Shown in pieces: positions 38,431-49,195 of a stretch of 60,847 nt of DNA (within the stretch, counting starts at the first letter, position 1; each line of letters opens with the position of its first letter). Origin of the DNA: Novacetimonas hansenii JCM 7643 (GTDB lineage Bacteria > Pseudomonadota > Alphaproteobacteria > Acetobacterales > Acetobacteraceae); the NCBI RefSeq assembly GCF_000964405.1, contig NZ_BANE01000045.1, forward strand, positions 1 through 60,847, given 5' to 3'. A model generated the notes under the pieces. The model was not told the origin of the DNA. It was given only the letters and a program-made list of their open reading frames with translations, and did no database searches. The translations under genes were made by a program, and so were the position numbers.

Positions 38431-38852
38431 TGAAAATCGTTCATCCACCGAAGTTGTGGATAAGTCTGTGGAGCAGAGGCAGATAAAATCATGCGCATGG
38501 CGGTTTTCCTCCCCTGCCTTTGGATTGCCCAAAAAAACATCACAACGCATAACCATTTGATATAAAACAATTATGGATGGATGCAGGACCAAAGGAGACC
38601 CTTCAGGCACGCAACTTGCTGGAAAACAATGATGTCAAGCCCTCAGGTGAATAAAATTCAGACCTGAAGGCCGTTGAGGGGTATTTCGAGGTTTTCCCAT
38701 GTGATTTCAAGGCTTCTTTTGGATCTGTTCTGCTTTCGTACGAAAGTCTGGACTTCTCCCCCCTGTCCCCACTTTGCATTTTCGTGGGAATGTTGGCGCC
38801 CCCTGGCGCTAATTGCCCTTGCCAGGGGCGGGCTGATGGGTAATTCACCCCT
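38431..38852. other. Divergent spacer between uvrC and xthA with two hairpins
   Basis: About 420 bp without a gene. It holds a single E. coli-type DnaA-box match (TGTGGATAA, 38455-38463), an imperfect inverted repeat around 38640-38669 (CCTCAGGT... ACCTGAAGG with an inner GAAT/ATTC), and a GC-rich hairpin at 38798-38830 just upstream of xthA. Promoters for both genes should be here but were not resolved. Confidence 0.5.
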
Positions 38853-39647
38853 ATGCGTATCATGACATGGAATATCAATTCGCTTCGTCTGCGCCTGCCC
38901 CTGCTGGAGCGGTTATGCGCGGAGAACCAGCCGGATATCGTCTGCCTGCAGGAAACCAAGGTCACGGACGACCTGTTCCCGCTGGACGCGGTACAGGCGT
39001 TGGGATTTCCCCATGTCTGTTTTCGCGGCATGAAAAGCTATAACGGTGTCGCGATCCTCAGCCGCCAGCCCATGCGCATGCTGACCGATACGCCAGACTG
39101 GTGCGACAGGGGCGATTGCCGCCATATCGCCGTGGAATGCGGAGAAGGCACGGATGCCGTGACCGTGCATGACTTCTATGTCCCTGCGGGCGGCGATATT
39201 CCTGATCCGGTGGAAAATCCGAAATTCGCGCACAAGCTTGCATTCGTCGAGGAAGCCCGCGCATGGTTCGCGCAACGTGATGTCTGCCGAACGGTGGTGG
39301 TGGGGGATCTGAATATCGCACCACTGGAACATGATGTCTGGAGCCACCGGCAGCTTCTGAAGATTGTCAGCCACACGCCCGAAGAAACGTCACGCCTGCT
39401 GGCATGGCAGAACAGCGGCTTTGTTGACGCCATGCGGCACTTTGTTCCGGCGGATGAAAAGCTCTACACATGGTGGTCCTATCGCAACCGGGACTGGAGC
39501 GCGTCCAACCGTGGACGGCGTCTGGACCATGTCTGGGTGACGCCTGACCTTGTGCCAGCATTACGCGACATGTCGGTCCTGCGTCCCGTTCGCGATTGGG
39601 AAAAGCCGTCAGACCATGTCCCGGTGATTGTGGACCTGGCGATATAG
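38853..39647 (+). CDS. xthA: Exodeoxyribonuclease III (AP endonuclease)
   Basis: A 264-aa Mg2+-dependent exonuclease III/AP endonuclease of base excision repair. Catalytic blocks: MTWNINSLRLRLPLL (Asn7 region), CLQETKV (metal Glu), the active Tyr segment (VHDFYVPAGGD), GDLNIAPLEHDVW, GRRLDHVWVT and KPSDHVPV (catalytic Asp-His). It is divergent from uvrC, another repair gene. Confidence 0.95.
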   Translation: MRIMTWNINSLRLRLPLLERLCAENQPDIVCLQETKVTDDLFPLDAVQALGFPHVCFRGMKSYNGVAILSRQPMRMLTDTPDWCDRGDCRHIAVECGEGTDAVTVHDFYVPAGGDIPDPVENPKFAHKLAFVEEARAWFAQRDVCRTVVVGDLNIAPLEHDVWSHRQLLKIVSHTPEETSRLLAWQNSGFVDAMRHFVPADEKLYTWWSYRNRDWSASNRGRRLDHVWVTPDLVPALRDMSVLRPVRDWEKPSDHVPVIVDLAI

Positions 39648-39859
39648 CCATGCCCGCATAACCATGGCTCCCGTGTCGTGCGCCCCTGTGGTGATGCCCT
39701 GTGATGACGCCCCTTTGCCGTAGGGCCGGGATACCTCACCCGCCGCCAACGGTTTTAAAACGGGCCGTCGATAGGGCATGTCCAAATTTTTCCGGGAAGT
39801 GCCCTTTTGAAAACAGGGCGCGTGCGGACAGCATTGTGGACCCTGCCCGCCACACACTC

Positions 39860-39894
39860 CATGCGGTGAAACACACAGGGCCCCTCACCGCATG
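39860..39894. terminator. Hairpin between convergent xthA and the response regulator gene
   Basis: Perfect 10-bp stem (arms 39860-39869 and 39885-39894) with a 15-nt loop, 23 bp from the regulator stop. No U-tract follows; it probably acts as a 3'-end structure for the regulator mRNA. The rest of the 269-bp spacer shows nothing else. Confidence 0.5.
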
Positions 39895-39916
39895 ACATGA
39901 GCTGAAAAAAGCGGGA

Positions 39917-40633
39917 TCAGGCCGCGCTCTTGCCGCCTTCGGGGTCAAGACGATACCCGCCGCCTTCGGTGACAAGCAGCGTGGCATTGGTCGGATCGGG
40001 CTCGATCTTCTGACGCAGGCGATAGATATGCGTCTCCAGCGTGTGGGTTGTCACCGCTGCGTTATAACCCCAGACCTCGTTCAGCAGCACCTGCCGTGGC
40101 ACGGGACGTGTACCGGCGCGATACAGGAACTTCAGGATCGCGGCTTCCTTTTCCGTCAGGCGGATGCGGCGGTTCTTTTCCGTTTCCTGCAGCAGCTTGG
40201 CCGAAGGGCGGAAAATATACGGGCCAATGGCAAAAACAGCATCTTCGCTATTTTCGAAAATACGCATCTGCGCACGCAGCCGCGCCAGCAGTTCCGCGAT
40301 ACGGAACGGCTTTGCCACGTAATCGTTGGCGCCGGCATCAAGGCCGCGCACCACATCCGTTTCATCATCCGACCCCGTCAGGATGATAATCGGGATACGC
40401 TTCCCCTTACGCCGCAGATCGGCGCAGAAATCCCGCCCGTCGCCATCAGGGAGTGAAACATCAAGGATGATCGCATCGAAACGGGCACCCGGCGCATTCA
40501 GCTTTTCCCATGCTTCAGCGACGGACCCTGCCTCGATTGCTTCAAATTCACTTTCAACCTGCAGCTGTTCAACGAGCATTTGACGTAACGTCTGATCGTC
40601 GTCCGCTATCAGAATGGGACGTGCACCCGCCAT
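39917..40633 (-). CDS. OmpR/PhoB-type response regulator (orphan)
   Basis: A 238-aa two-domain regulator. Receiver: acidic pocket ADDDQTL (about residues 10-12), phospho-acceptor Asp in IILDVSLPDGDG (about 57), Thr in IILTGSDDE and Lys in VAKPFR. DNA-binding winged helix: LTEKEAAILKFLYRAG... VLLNEVWGYNAAVTTHTLETHIYRLRQKIE. No histidine kinase gene is adjacent. The ATG at 40633 has AGAGGG 4 nt upstream. It is divergent from a YkuD-domain gene, which may be a target; this is inference. Confidence 0.92.
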   Translation of the reverse strand: MAGARPILIADDDQTLRQMLVEQLQVESEFEAIEAGSVAEAWEKLNAPGARFDAIILDVSLPDGDGRDFCADLRRKGKRIPIIILTGSDDETDVVRGLDAGANDYVAKPFRIAELLARLRAQMRIFENSEDAVFAIGPYIFRPSAKLLQETEKNRRIRLTEKEAAILKFLYRAGTRPVPRQVLLNEVWGYNAAVTTHTLETHIYRLRQKIEPDPTNATLLVTEGGGYRLDPEGGKSAA

Positions 40634-40798
40634 CGAACCCTCTTTATAACTTTGTCCGTTCCGAGATTCGGAATCGGTTATTCGACTTTCATGATACGAT
40701 AACATGTCGCATCAGGCTGTCGCCCAATGATCGCGAAACCATATCCAGCCATACGCAGGCCGGACATAACACACATGCGACCTTACACAGAGAAATTC

Positions 40799-41320
40799 AT
40801 GATACGCGCTATTTTGCAATCGAATACCGGTCTGGACGCACAACTGCATTGCATGAACAGGCGGATACCCGCAGCCATTGGCGCGAATGGCGTCACACTG
40901 CATAAAATCGAGGGAGATCATGCCACTCCGGTTGGAATCCTTCCGCTGCGGCGGGTTTTCTATCGTGCCGACCGGGTCGCGGCCCCGGTTTGCCGCCTGC
41001 CGGTGGAACCATTATCGCCGCACGATGGTTGGTGTGACGATCCGGCAGAGAGCGATTATAACCAGTATGTGATCCTGCCACATGCCGGTCGGCATGAACG
41101 CCTGTGGCGTGACGATCACGTCTACGACATCATCGTCGTTCTGGGTTACAATGATTCGCCGCCTGTACGCGGACGTGGCTCCGCCATCTTCCTTCACCTT
41201 CCCCAGACAGGCGGTCGCCCGACCGAGGGCTGCATCGCGGTGCCCGAATCTGACCTGCGGCATCTGCTGGAAATGGGGTTGTCTGAAATCGAGGTCCTGC
41301 CCCCCGGCATGACGTGCTGA
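40799..41320 (+). CDS. YkuD-domain (L,D-transpeptidase family) protein without signal peptide
   Basis: A 173-aa protein consisting almost only of a YkuD catalytic domain. The active-site pattern is readable: His in IFLHLPQTGG and the catalytic Cys in PTEGCIAVPESDL. Typical L,D-transpeptidases form 3-3 cross-links or attach lipoproteins in the periplasm, but no signal peptide is visible here from ATG 40799 or from the longer in-frame start at 40727. The block DGWCDDPAESDYNQYVILP is characteristic of an alphaproteobacterial subgroup of unknown substrate. Its stop is 13 bp from the convergent antiporter. Confidence 0.82.
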   Translation: MIRAILQSNTGLDAQLHCMNRRIPAAIGANGVTLHKIEGDHATPVGILPLRRVFYRADRVAAPVCRLPVEPLSPHDGWCDDPAESDYNQYVILPHAGRHERLWRDDHVYDIIVVLGYNDSPPVRGRGSAIFLHLPQTGGRPTEGCIAVPESDLRHLLEMGLSEIEVLPPGMTC

Positions 41321-41332
41321 ATCCCGCGCCCC

Positions 41333-43162
41333 CTATGCCGCCACAGGGTCAGGGGATGCAACGGGCGGGGGCTGGAATACGATGACCATATCCCCCTCGC
41401 CGGCTTCGGAACGGACCTCATCCTCGGCAGAGATGACCCATATCGCCACCCCTTTGCGAATCACCATGAAAACCATCGCATGTCCCTGCGCGATATCATT
41501 TTCCTGCAACGGGTCCGTTATAACATGACAGTGGAAACGCCATCCCCTGTCAAAGAGGGAATCAATCATGGAAAAATTCCATGACGGTTCCCCCAGAACC
41601 TTGCCCCGCGATTCCCGGCTGACACCACGATACAGGTCAAGCCGTGCCACGCCCGGACTGACCTGGAATACGCGCTGCCGCCCAAAATCCGGGGCCAGCC
41701 GCGCACAGACCAGCCCGTTATAGATCGCATCAGGCGTCGCCGCGATCAGATAATCCGCCGGTCGCTCCTCCAGCCGTTCAAGCCCTTCTTCGGACAGGAG
41801 TTCGGCCTTCAGGGTCGGCACGCCCTGCCGGTCGGCCTTTTCCAGCGCCCCGGAATAGGTATCGACCAGAACCACCGGAATCCCCTGCTGATGAATGATG
41901 GTCGCCAGATTGGTGGACCATGCATTGGCCCCCATGATCGCCAGCGCGGGTTCATCCGACAGTGTCAGCCGCAGATAGCGTGCCAGTGGCCGGAGGGAAA
42001 ACCCGTGCAGGATCATGGTCGTGGCGATGACGGCAAACACCGCGGGCGTAATCAGTGCGGCGCTGGGATCACCCGCATCACGCAGCTGAAGGCCCGCCGC
42101 CCCCGCGACCGCGGCGGCGACGATCCCGCGTGGGGCAATCCATCCAACGAACAGGCGTTCCTGCCATGACAGGTCGGACCGGATGGTGGAAAGGAAAATC
42201 CCCAGCGGCCGGACCACGAACAGCACAGTCAGTGTCAGTGCAAGAATCGGCAGGGACAATTTTTGCAGCACATCGCGATGAAGGTCGGCCGTCAGGACGA
42301 CGAACAGGCATGACACCACAATGACACCAAGGGATTCCTTGATACGGCGCAGTTCGGAAATGCCCACAACATTCAGGTTGGCCAGCGCCATGCCGAACAC
42401 GGTGGCCGCCATCAGGCCCGTACTCGCCATCACAAGGTTGCATATGGCAGCCATGCTCATGGCAAAGGTCAGGATGATGGGAATACGCAGGATTTCAGGC
42501 AGAAGGTCACGACTGGACAGGAATTTGACCAGCAGCGCGGGAAAAATGCCGCAGCCGATCGCAAACATGGTGCTGAACAGCAGGTGTGGCCAGATCTCTA
42601 TCGCCGCAAGGGAGACATCCCCCGTTGGCGAAGGCTGAAGCAGCAGGAATTCCATGACAAGGGTGGCAAGGATCGCCCCGATCGGGTCGTTGACGATCGC
42701 CTCCCACCGCAGGAAGGCCGCGACCCGTGGGCGCAATTTGGTATGACGCAACAACGGCAGCACCACCGTGGGGCCGGTCACGACAATGATCGCGCCGAAC
42801 AGCCATGACGTCCCCCAATGCAGGTGGCCGACGAAATGCGCGGCAAGGGTGCCCAGCACCCAGTTGATCGGAAGCGCCACAGCCGTCAGCCGCAACACTC
42901 CCTCCCCCGAAGTGCGCCATTGCCGCACATTCAGCGCCAGCCCGCCTTCGAACACGATAAAGGCAACCGCCAGCGAAATCAGGGGATGAAAATAGCTGCC
43001 GATCGTCGCGGATGGGTGCAGCAGGCCCAAGCCCGGGCCATAAACCAGCCCCAGCGCGAACAGCAGGACGATGGCGGGCAGCCTGAACCGCCACGCGACC
43101 CATTGCGCCGCAATTCCGCCCCCCAGAATGCACAGAAGCCCGATCGCCAGATTATGCTGCAT
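41333..43162 (-). CDS. Cation:proton antiporter with C-terminal nucleotide-binding (TrkA-N-like) domain
   Basis: A 609-aa CPA-family antiporter. The first about 400 residues carry 12-13 hydrophobic segments, including the transport-core EAIVNDPIGAILATLVMEF (Asn-Asp motif) and FIVFEGGLALNVRQW. A soluble Rossmann-like RCK_N/TrkA-N domain (about 410-520; ALAIMGANAWSTNLATIIHQQG... VVLVDTYSGALEKADRQG) and a C-terminal about 80-residue domain follow. It probably exports Na+ or K+ in exchange for H+, plausible in an acid-tolerant bacterium. Ion specificity is not visible. Confidence 0.9.
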   Translation of the reverse strand: MQHNLAIGLLCILGGGIAAQWVAWRFRLPAIVLLFALGLVYGPGLGLLHPSATIGSYFHPLISLAVAFIVFEGGLALNVRQWRTSGEGVLRLTAVALPINWVLGTLAAHFVGHLHWGTSWLFGAIIVVTGPTVVLPLLRHTKLRPRVAAFLRWEAIVNDPIGAILATLVMEFLLLQPSPTGDVSLAAIEIWPHLLFSTMFAIGCGIFPALLVKFLSSRDLLPEILRIPIILTFAMSMAAICNLVMASTGLMAATVFGMALANLNVVGISELRRIKESLGVIVVSCLFVVLTADLHRDVLQKLSLPILALTLTVLFVVRPLGIFLSTIRSDLSWQERLFVGWIAPRGIVAAAVAGAAGLQLRDAGDPSAALITPAVFAVIATTMILHGFSLRPLARYLRLTLSDEPALAIMGANAWSTNLATIIHQQGIPVVLVDTYSGALEKADRQGVPTLKAELLSEEGLERLEERPADYLIAATPDAIYNGLVCARLAPDFGRQRVFQVSPGVARLDLYRGVSRESRGKVLGEPSWNFSMIDSLFDRGWRFHCHVITDPLQENDIAQGHAMVFMVIRKGVAIWVISAEDEVRSEAGEGDMVIVFQPPPVASPDPVAA

Positions 43163-43307
43163 GTATGTTTCCCGTATCGTTATGTCCTGTCGGGAACCCC
43201 GATGGCGCGGCCCGGAAAAAAAACAGGGCTACGCCGCATCGACCAGTATGGGGCCGACACCCGTCGCATGGGGTCGATATTCGTACATCAGGAGTAAAAA
43301 AATCCTG

Positions 43308-44603
43308 TCAGGCGACGCGTTCCATCACGGCGGTAAAAAAGCCATCCGTCCCGTTTCGCAGGGGGGAAAGACTCATTTGCCCCCCCACCAGCAGGCCCGC
43401 TGGCATGATCCCTTCGCCCTGGGGGGGCGTCACCAGCCGAAAGGCGGGGTTACGTTGCACAAAGGCCGCGATCTGGTCATGGTTTTCTTCGTTCAGGATG
43501 GAGCACGTGGCATAGACCAGCCGTCCGCCCGGGCGCAGCAATGCCGCCGCACGATCCAGAATGTCTGACTGCTTTTCCATCAGTTCGAGCAGATCACTCT
43601 CCCGCAGGCGCAGGCGTGCATCTGGATTCCGCCGCCATGTGCCCGTCCCGGTGCAGGGTGCATCCACCAGCACGCGGTCAAAACTGCCCGCACGCCTGCG
43701 TGCCCATTTGTCACCCGTTGCCAGAAGATGGCGTTCGGCATTGTGCACGCCGGCACGGCGCAGGCGCCGCACCGCCCCGTCCAATCGCGGTTCGGACACG
43801 TCACAGGCGACAATGTGGCCACGATTATTCATCGTCATGGCCATCGCCAGCGTCTTGCCCGCCGCCCCGGCACAGTAATCCAGAACCCGCATGCCCGGCT
43901 CTGCCCCCACGGCGGCGGCGACAAGCTGGCTGCCTTCGTCCTGGATTTCAATCAGCCCGGCACGGAACGCTGCGGTGGAGGTCACAGGCTGCCGCCCCGC
44001 GACACGCAGCCCCCATGGCGAAAGCGTGGTGTCCTGCGTCGTGATCCCCTCCTGTGCCAAGGCCATGCGCGCAGCTTCCCGCGTGGTCTTGAGCAGGTTG
44101 GCACGCAGGTCCAACGTGGCCTCGCCCATCATCGCCTGAAGTTCCGCATCGGCCTGCGCGCCAAAGGTGGCCTCCACCCGGGGCAGCAGCCAGTCAGGCA
44201 CCTCCAGCGTGACCGCCCGTGGCATTTCGGGATGGTCCATCGACTTGCCCCGCAGGAAAGCACACAGGGCACGTTCTTGCGGATCAAGGCGGGACGGCGC
44301 GTAACGTTCCCCGCTGAACAGTTCCTCCGGTGTCATCCGGTCCTGACGCGCCAGAACCTCCAGCGCCAGCACAAGGGTGCGCGGCGTGACCGGGGCGTCG
44401 GCCCGTTCAATCCACCAGCACAGGCGACGCCAATGGCGCAGGGTATCCCAGACCCGGGCGGAAATGGCCCTGCGGTCCCCCCCGCCGATATACCGGCGTT
44501 CGCGGAAAAAAGAATTGGCAACCGCGTCGGCCGGCCGGAACGGCGTGGCCTCCATCGCGGATATAAGGTCGATGGCGGCCGACAGCCGTGCACTGGGGGT
44601 CAT
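43308..44603 (-). CDS. rsmB: RsmB/NOP family 16S rRNA (cytosine-C5) methyltransferase
   Basis: A 431-aa m5C RNA methyltransferase. SAM motif I VLDYCAGAAGKTLAMAM; motif IV with the release Cys LVDAPCTGTGTWRRNPD; motif VI with the catalytic Cys LVYATCSILNEENHDQ. The N-terminal about 130 residues are the helical RsmB-type region. Most likely modifies C967 of 16S rRNA (E. coli numbering), though another RNA target is possible. It starts 30 bp after the guaB stop, so the two may be co-transcribed. Confidence 0.9.
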   Translation of the reverse strand: MTPSARLSAAIDLISAMEATPFRPADAVANSFFRERRYIGGGDRRAISARVWDTLRHWRRLCWWIERADAPVTPRTLVLALEVLARQDRMTPEELFSGERYAPSRLDPQERALCAFLRGKSMDHPEMPRAVTLEVPDWLLPRVEATFGAQADAELQAMMGEATLDLRANLLKTTREAARMALAQEGITTQDTTLSPWGLRVAGRQPVTSTAAFRAGLIEIQDEGSQLVAAAVGAEPGMRVLDYCAGAAGKTLAMAMTMNNRGHIVACDVSEPRLDGAVRRLRRAGVHNAERHLLATGDKWARRRAGSFDRVLVDAPCTGTGTWRRNPDARLRLRESDLLELMEKQSDILDRAAALLRPGGRLVYATCSILNEENHDQIAAFVQRNPAFRLVTPPQGEGIMPAGLLVGGQMSLSPLRNGTDGFFTAVMERVA

Positions 44604-44633
44604 GGACGTGTAATCGCTTTTGTAATGATGCCG

Positions 44634-46148
<1,515 letters not shown>

Positions 46149-46287
46149 TCAATCAGACAGTGGAGGGTCCCCAGTGCCGCGGGTACCCGACCGTTGGCGC
46201 ACCCTCATAAGCCGTGAATCGGGGCCTTGCAAGCGTTGTGCGCATCCTTTGGCCCGGATTCGGCATGGAAAATAAAATGTCAGGGGG

Positions 46288-47862
46288 TCATCCGCGCCGC
46301 ACGCCCCCACGCCCTGTCGCCTCATAGGTCGCCAGAACCGTGCCATCATCCGCATCGCGTTCAAGCAACTGAACACCATACCCCCACAGGTCCGCCATGT
46401 ACTGCAATGTCCTGCGCGCGTCATCGGCATGGAACTGGTGCCCCCGCGTCGTGCGGTGTTCCAGTGTCAGCATACGGTCGGTATGCATGTTGGCGCCGGT
46501 GATCTCGATTTCCGCATTCATGTTGGCGGGATCGTGGTTCTGCGCCACCGTGCGCCGGATATCGCGATATCCGGCGTCATCATGGATCGCATCCACCAAC
46601 AGGTATGGCGCTGCGGTATCGTCATGGATGCGGAACATGCGGAACCTGCGCATCACAGCAGGGGACAGATATTGCAGGATGAAGCTTTCGTCGCGAAATT
46701 CGGCCCATGCATGTTTCAGGGTTTCGATGGGCCGGTCATTGCCCGCGATTTCAGGGAACCATGCACGGTCCTCTGCCGTGGGCGACGTGCAGATACGTGC
46801 AATGTCACCCATCATCGCAAAGCCCAGCGCATAGGGATTGAACGACGGCCCCCCGCCCGCGTCAAAATCGGGTTGCGTGATGACATTGCTGGTGGAATGG
46901 ATCGCCTCCAGATACGACGCGTCGTCGATACGCCCGTTTTCATGCAGGCGACGCATGATGTAATCATGAACCCATGTCGCACATCCTTCGTTCATCATCT
47001 TGAGCTGTGGCTGGGGATAAAAATACTGTGCGATCATGCGCACGATGCGGATGACCTCGCGCTCCCACGGGGCAAGCAGCGGCGCATGTTTTTCAAGAAA
47101 GTAGAGCAGGTTTTCTTCCGGCAGGCCGAGGCGCCGGCGCATCGGGTCGTTCGATGTGGTGTCGGGCTGCTGCTCTTCATCGACGGGCACGGTGCGCCAC
47201 AGGTCGTTAAAGGTCGCCTCCTCATGCAGGCGTCGTGCCTGTGCGCGCTGCTGTTCCGCACGCAGGTCAAGGCGCCTTGAGCCCGAATGGCGATGCACCC
47301 CCTGCCCTTGCAACGCATGGGCGGCGTCAAGGATACGTTCCACCGCCGCGATGCCGTGACGTTCCTCGCACTGGTGGATATAGCCACGCGCGAATTCCAG
47401 GTAATCGAGGATTTCCGACGCGTTGGTCCATTCACGGAACAGGCGGTTGTTATGAAAGAAATGATTGTGGCCGAACGCGGCATGCGCGATCACCAGCGTC
47501 TGCATCGTGGCGGAATTTTCCTCCATCAAATAGCTGATGCACGGGTCGGAATTGATGACGACCTCATACGCCAGCCCCATCATGCCCCGGCGATAGGCAT
47601 TTTCATGGGCAATGAAACGTTTGCCCAGCGACCAGTGCCGATAGCCAAGCGGCATGCCATGGGCGGTATAGACATCCAGCATCTGTTCAGACGTGATGAT
47701 TTCCAGCCGGTTGGGATAGGTCGTCAGGCCAAGTTCACGTTCCGCGATGTCCGCCACGGCATCATAGCAGTCGCGCAATATCTCGAAATTCCAGTCGTTG
47801 CCCTGATAGAGCAGGCCGGAGCATGTGCCTGTGACAGGGGATGCGGGGCGAAGGTCCATCAT
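46288..47862 (-). CDS. spoVR: SpoVR family protein
   Basis: A 524-aa SpoVR/YcgB-type protein. Despite the name it is widespread in non-sporulating proteobacteria as the third member of the PrkA-YeaH-SpoVR stress module. Family blocks include FFHNNRLFREWTNASEILDYLEFARGYI, GYRHWSLGKRFIAHENAYRRGMMGLAYEVVINSDPCISYLMEEN (read in parts) and NEGCATWVHDYIM. Molecular function is unknown. Its ATG overlaps the yeaH stop (ATGA). Confidence 0.93.
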   Translation of the reverse strand: MMDLRPASPVTGTCSGLLYQGNDWNFEILRDCYDAVADIAERELGLTTYPNRLEIITSEQMLDVYTAHGMPLGYRHWSLGKRFIAHENAYRRGMMGLAYEVVINSDPCISYLMEENSATMQTLVIAHAAFGHNHFFHNNRLFREWTNASEILDYLEFARGYIHQCEERHGIAAVERILDAAHALQGQGVHRHSGSRRLDLRAEQQRAQARRLHEEATFNDLWRTVPVDEEQQPDTTSNDPMRRRLGLPEENLLYFLEKHAPLLAPWEREVIRIVRMIAQYFYPQPQLKMMNEGCATWVHDYIMRRLHENGRIDDASYLEAIHSTSNVITQPDFDAGGGPSFNPYALGFAMMGDIARICTSPTAEDRAWFPEIAGNDRPIETLKHAWAEFRDESFILQYLSPAVMRRFRMFRIHDDTAAPYLLVDAIHDDAGYRDIRRTVAQNHDPANMNAEIEITGANMHTDRMLTLEHRTTRGHQFHADDARRTLQYMADLWGYGVQLLERDADDGTVLATYEATGRGGVRRG

Positions 47863-49169
47863 GCGTTTTCCCTTTCAGGCTGCTGCGAGAAGAGGTCACG
47901 AAAGACAGGGAAGATATCCTTGCGTTCGGTGACACGCCGGACGGCAAGGTGGGGAACATGCGTGGAAATATCGTGATAGGCACGCCACAGGTCGGTCTGT
48001 CCCCGGATCACCGCGCCAGAGGCCGAAACCTCGATATAGGCGAAATACTGCACATTCGGCAGGATATCCCCGGTCAATATGCCGCAGGCACGGGCCATGT
48101 CCGAAGGCAGGTTATCACCATCGGATACCTGCGCCGCATAGATGTTCCAGCTCTGGACCGGATAGCGCTTCTTTTGGATATCAGCCATCAGTTCAAGTGC
48201 TGAGGACACCAGCGTGCCCCCTGTGCTGGGGTCGTGGAAGAACGTATTTTCATCCACCTCTTCCGCCCGTTCGGCATGGCGCACGAACACGATATCCAGC
48301 GTGCGGTAACGCCGTTCAAGGAATACGTGCAGCAATGCGAAAAACTGCTTGGCCAGATCCTTCATCCGTTCGGTCATGGAGCCGGAAACATCCATCAGGC
48401 AGAACATGACCGCCCGTGTGACGGGCTGTGGCACCACGGCGTGGCGGCGGTAACGCAGGTCAACGGGGTCCACCCACGCAATGCGTGCAAGCCGACGCTG
48501 CATTGTTGTGCGCTGTTCACGCAACTGATGCAGTTCATCAAGGTCGTGCGCACTTAACGGGCGTTGCGCCTCCAGCGCCTCGATGCGCTGTTCCACCTGC
48601 ACCATTTCATCGGGGCGTGGGCGACGCAGGCCGATACGCCGGGCAATGGACCGGCGCATCGTACGCGACAGGTCCAGTTGAGATGGGGACCCCTCGTTGC
48701 TCAGCCCCGCGCGCATGGGGGCCGTCGTCTCGGTCGTGGACAGTTCACGCTTGACCAGGTCAGGCAGTTCAAGATCGTCCAGGAACAGATCGAGGAATTC
48801 CTCCCGGCTCAGGACAAAGCGGAAGCTGTCTTCCCCTTCCCCCGCGTCCGACGGGTTTCCCTCCCCCGTGCCGCCACCGCCCTGACCACCGGCAGGAGGA
48901 CGTTGCAGTTTGTCGCCACGGCAGAACTCCTTGTTCCCCGTCAGGATGAAGTGACGGCTGCCCCCGCTGAAAACCCGGTGGAACGAGGGTTCATGCAGCG
49001 CATCCGCCGGTACGGTGACGCTTCTGTCATGTCCGGTCTCCTGTATGCTGCCGTGCGCTATGGCCTCGCGCACGGATTTCTGGACGGCGTCGCGGGCGCG
49101 TTCGATCACGCGACGCCGGTTCTCGATATTTTTCCCATGGGGATTGGAACGTCTGTCAATGATGTCCAC
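47859..49169 (-). CDS. yeaH: YeaH/YhbH family (DUF444) von Willebrand A-like protein
   Basis: A 436-aa DUF444 protein. N-terminal MDIIDRRSNPHGKNIENRRRVIERA block; a Gly-rich stretch near 110-120; C-terminal vWA-like domain with a MIDAS-type DVSGSM motif. In E. coli YeaH is encoded with the kinase YeaG (PrkA) and responds to nitrogen and acid/stress signals. It lies 26 bp after prkA and overlaps spoVR by 4 nt, so the three genes form an operon. Confidence 0.94.
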   Translation of the reverse strand: MDIIDRRSNPHGKNIENRRRVIERARDAVQKSVREAIAHGSIQETGHDRSVTVPADALHEPSFHRVFSGGSRHFILTGNKEFCRGDKLQRPPAGGQGGGGTGEGNPSDAGEGEDSFRFVLSREEFLDLFLDDLELPDLVKRELSTTETTAPMRAGLSNEGSPSQLDLSRTMRRSIARRIGLRRPRPDEMVQVEQRIEALEAQRPLSAHDLDELHQLREQRTTMQRRLARIAWVDPVDLRYRRHAVVPQPVTRAVMFCLMDVSGSMTERMKDLAKQFFALLHVFLERRYRTLDIVFVRHAERAEEVDENTFFHDPSTGGTLVSSALELMADIQKKRYPVQSWNIYAAQVSDGDNLPSDMARACGILTGDILPNVQYFAYIEVSASGAVIRGQTDLWRAYHDISTHVPHLAVRRVTERKDIFPVFRDLFSQQPERENA

Positions 49170-49195
49170 TGCGCATTACCACCATGTTCCATGTG

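Noticed and set aside
38455-38463. TGTGGATAA, a perfect E. coli-type DnaA box, in the uvrC-xthA spacer
   Set aside because: It is a single box; about one such match is expected by chance in a sequence this long on two strands. No cluster, AT-rich unwinding element or dnaA/dnaN genes are nearby.
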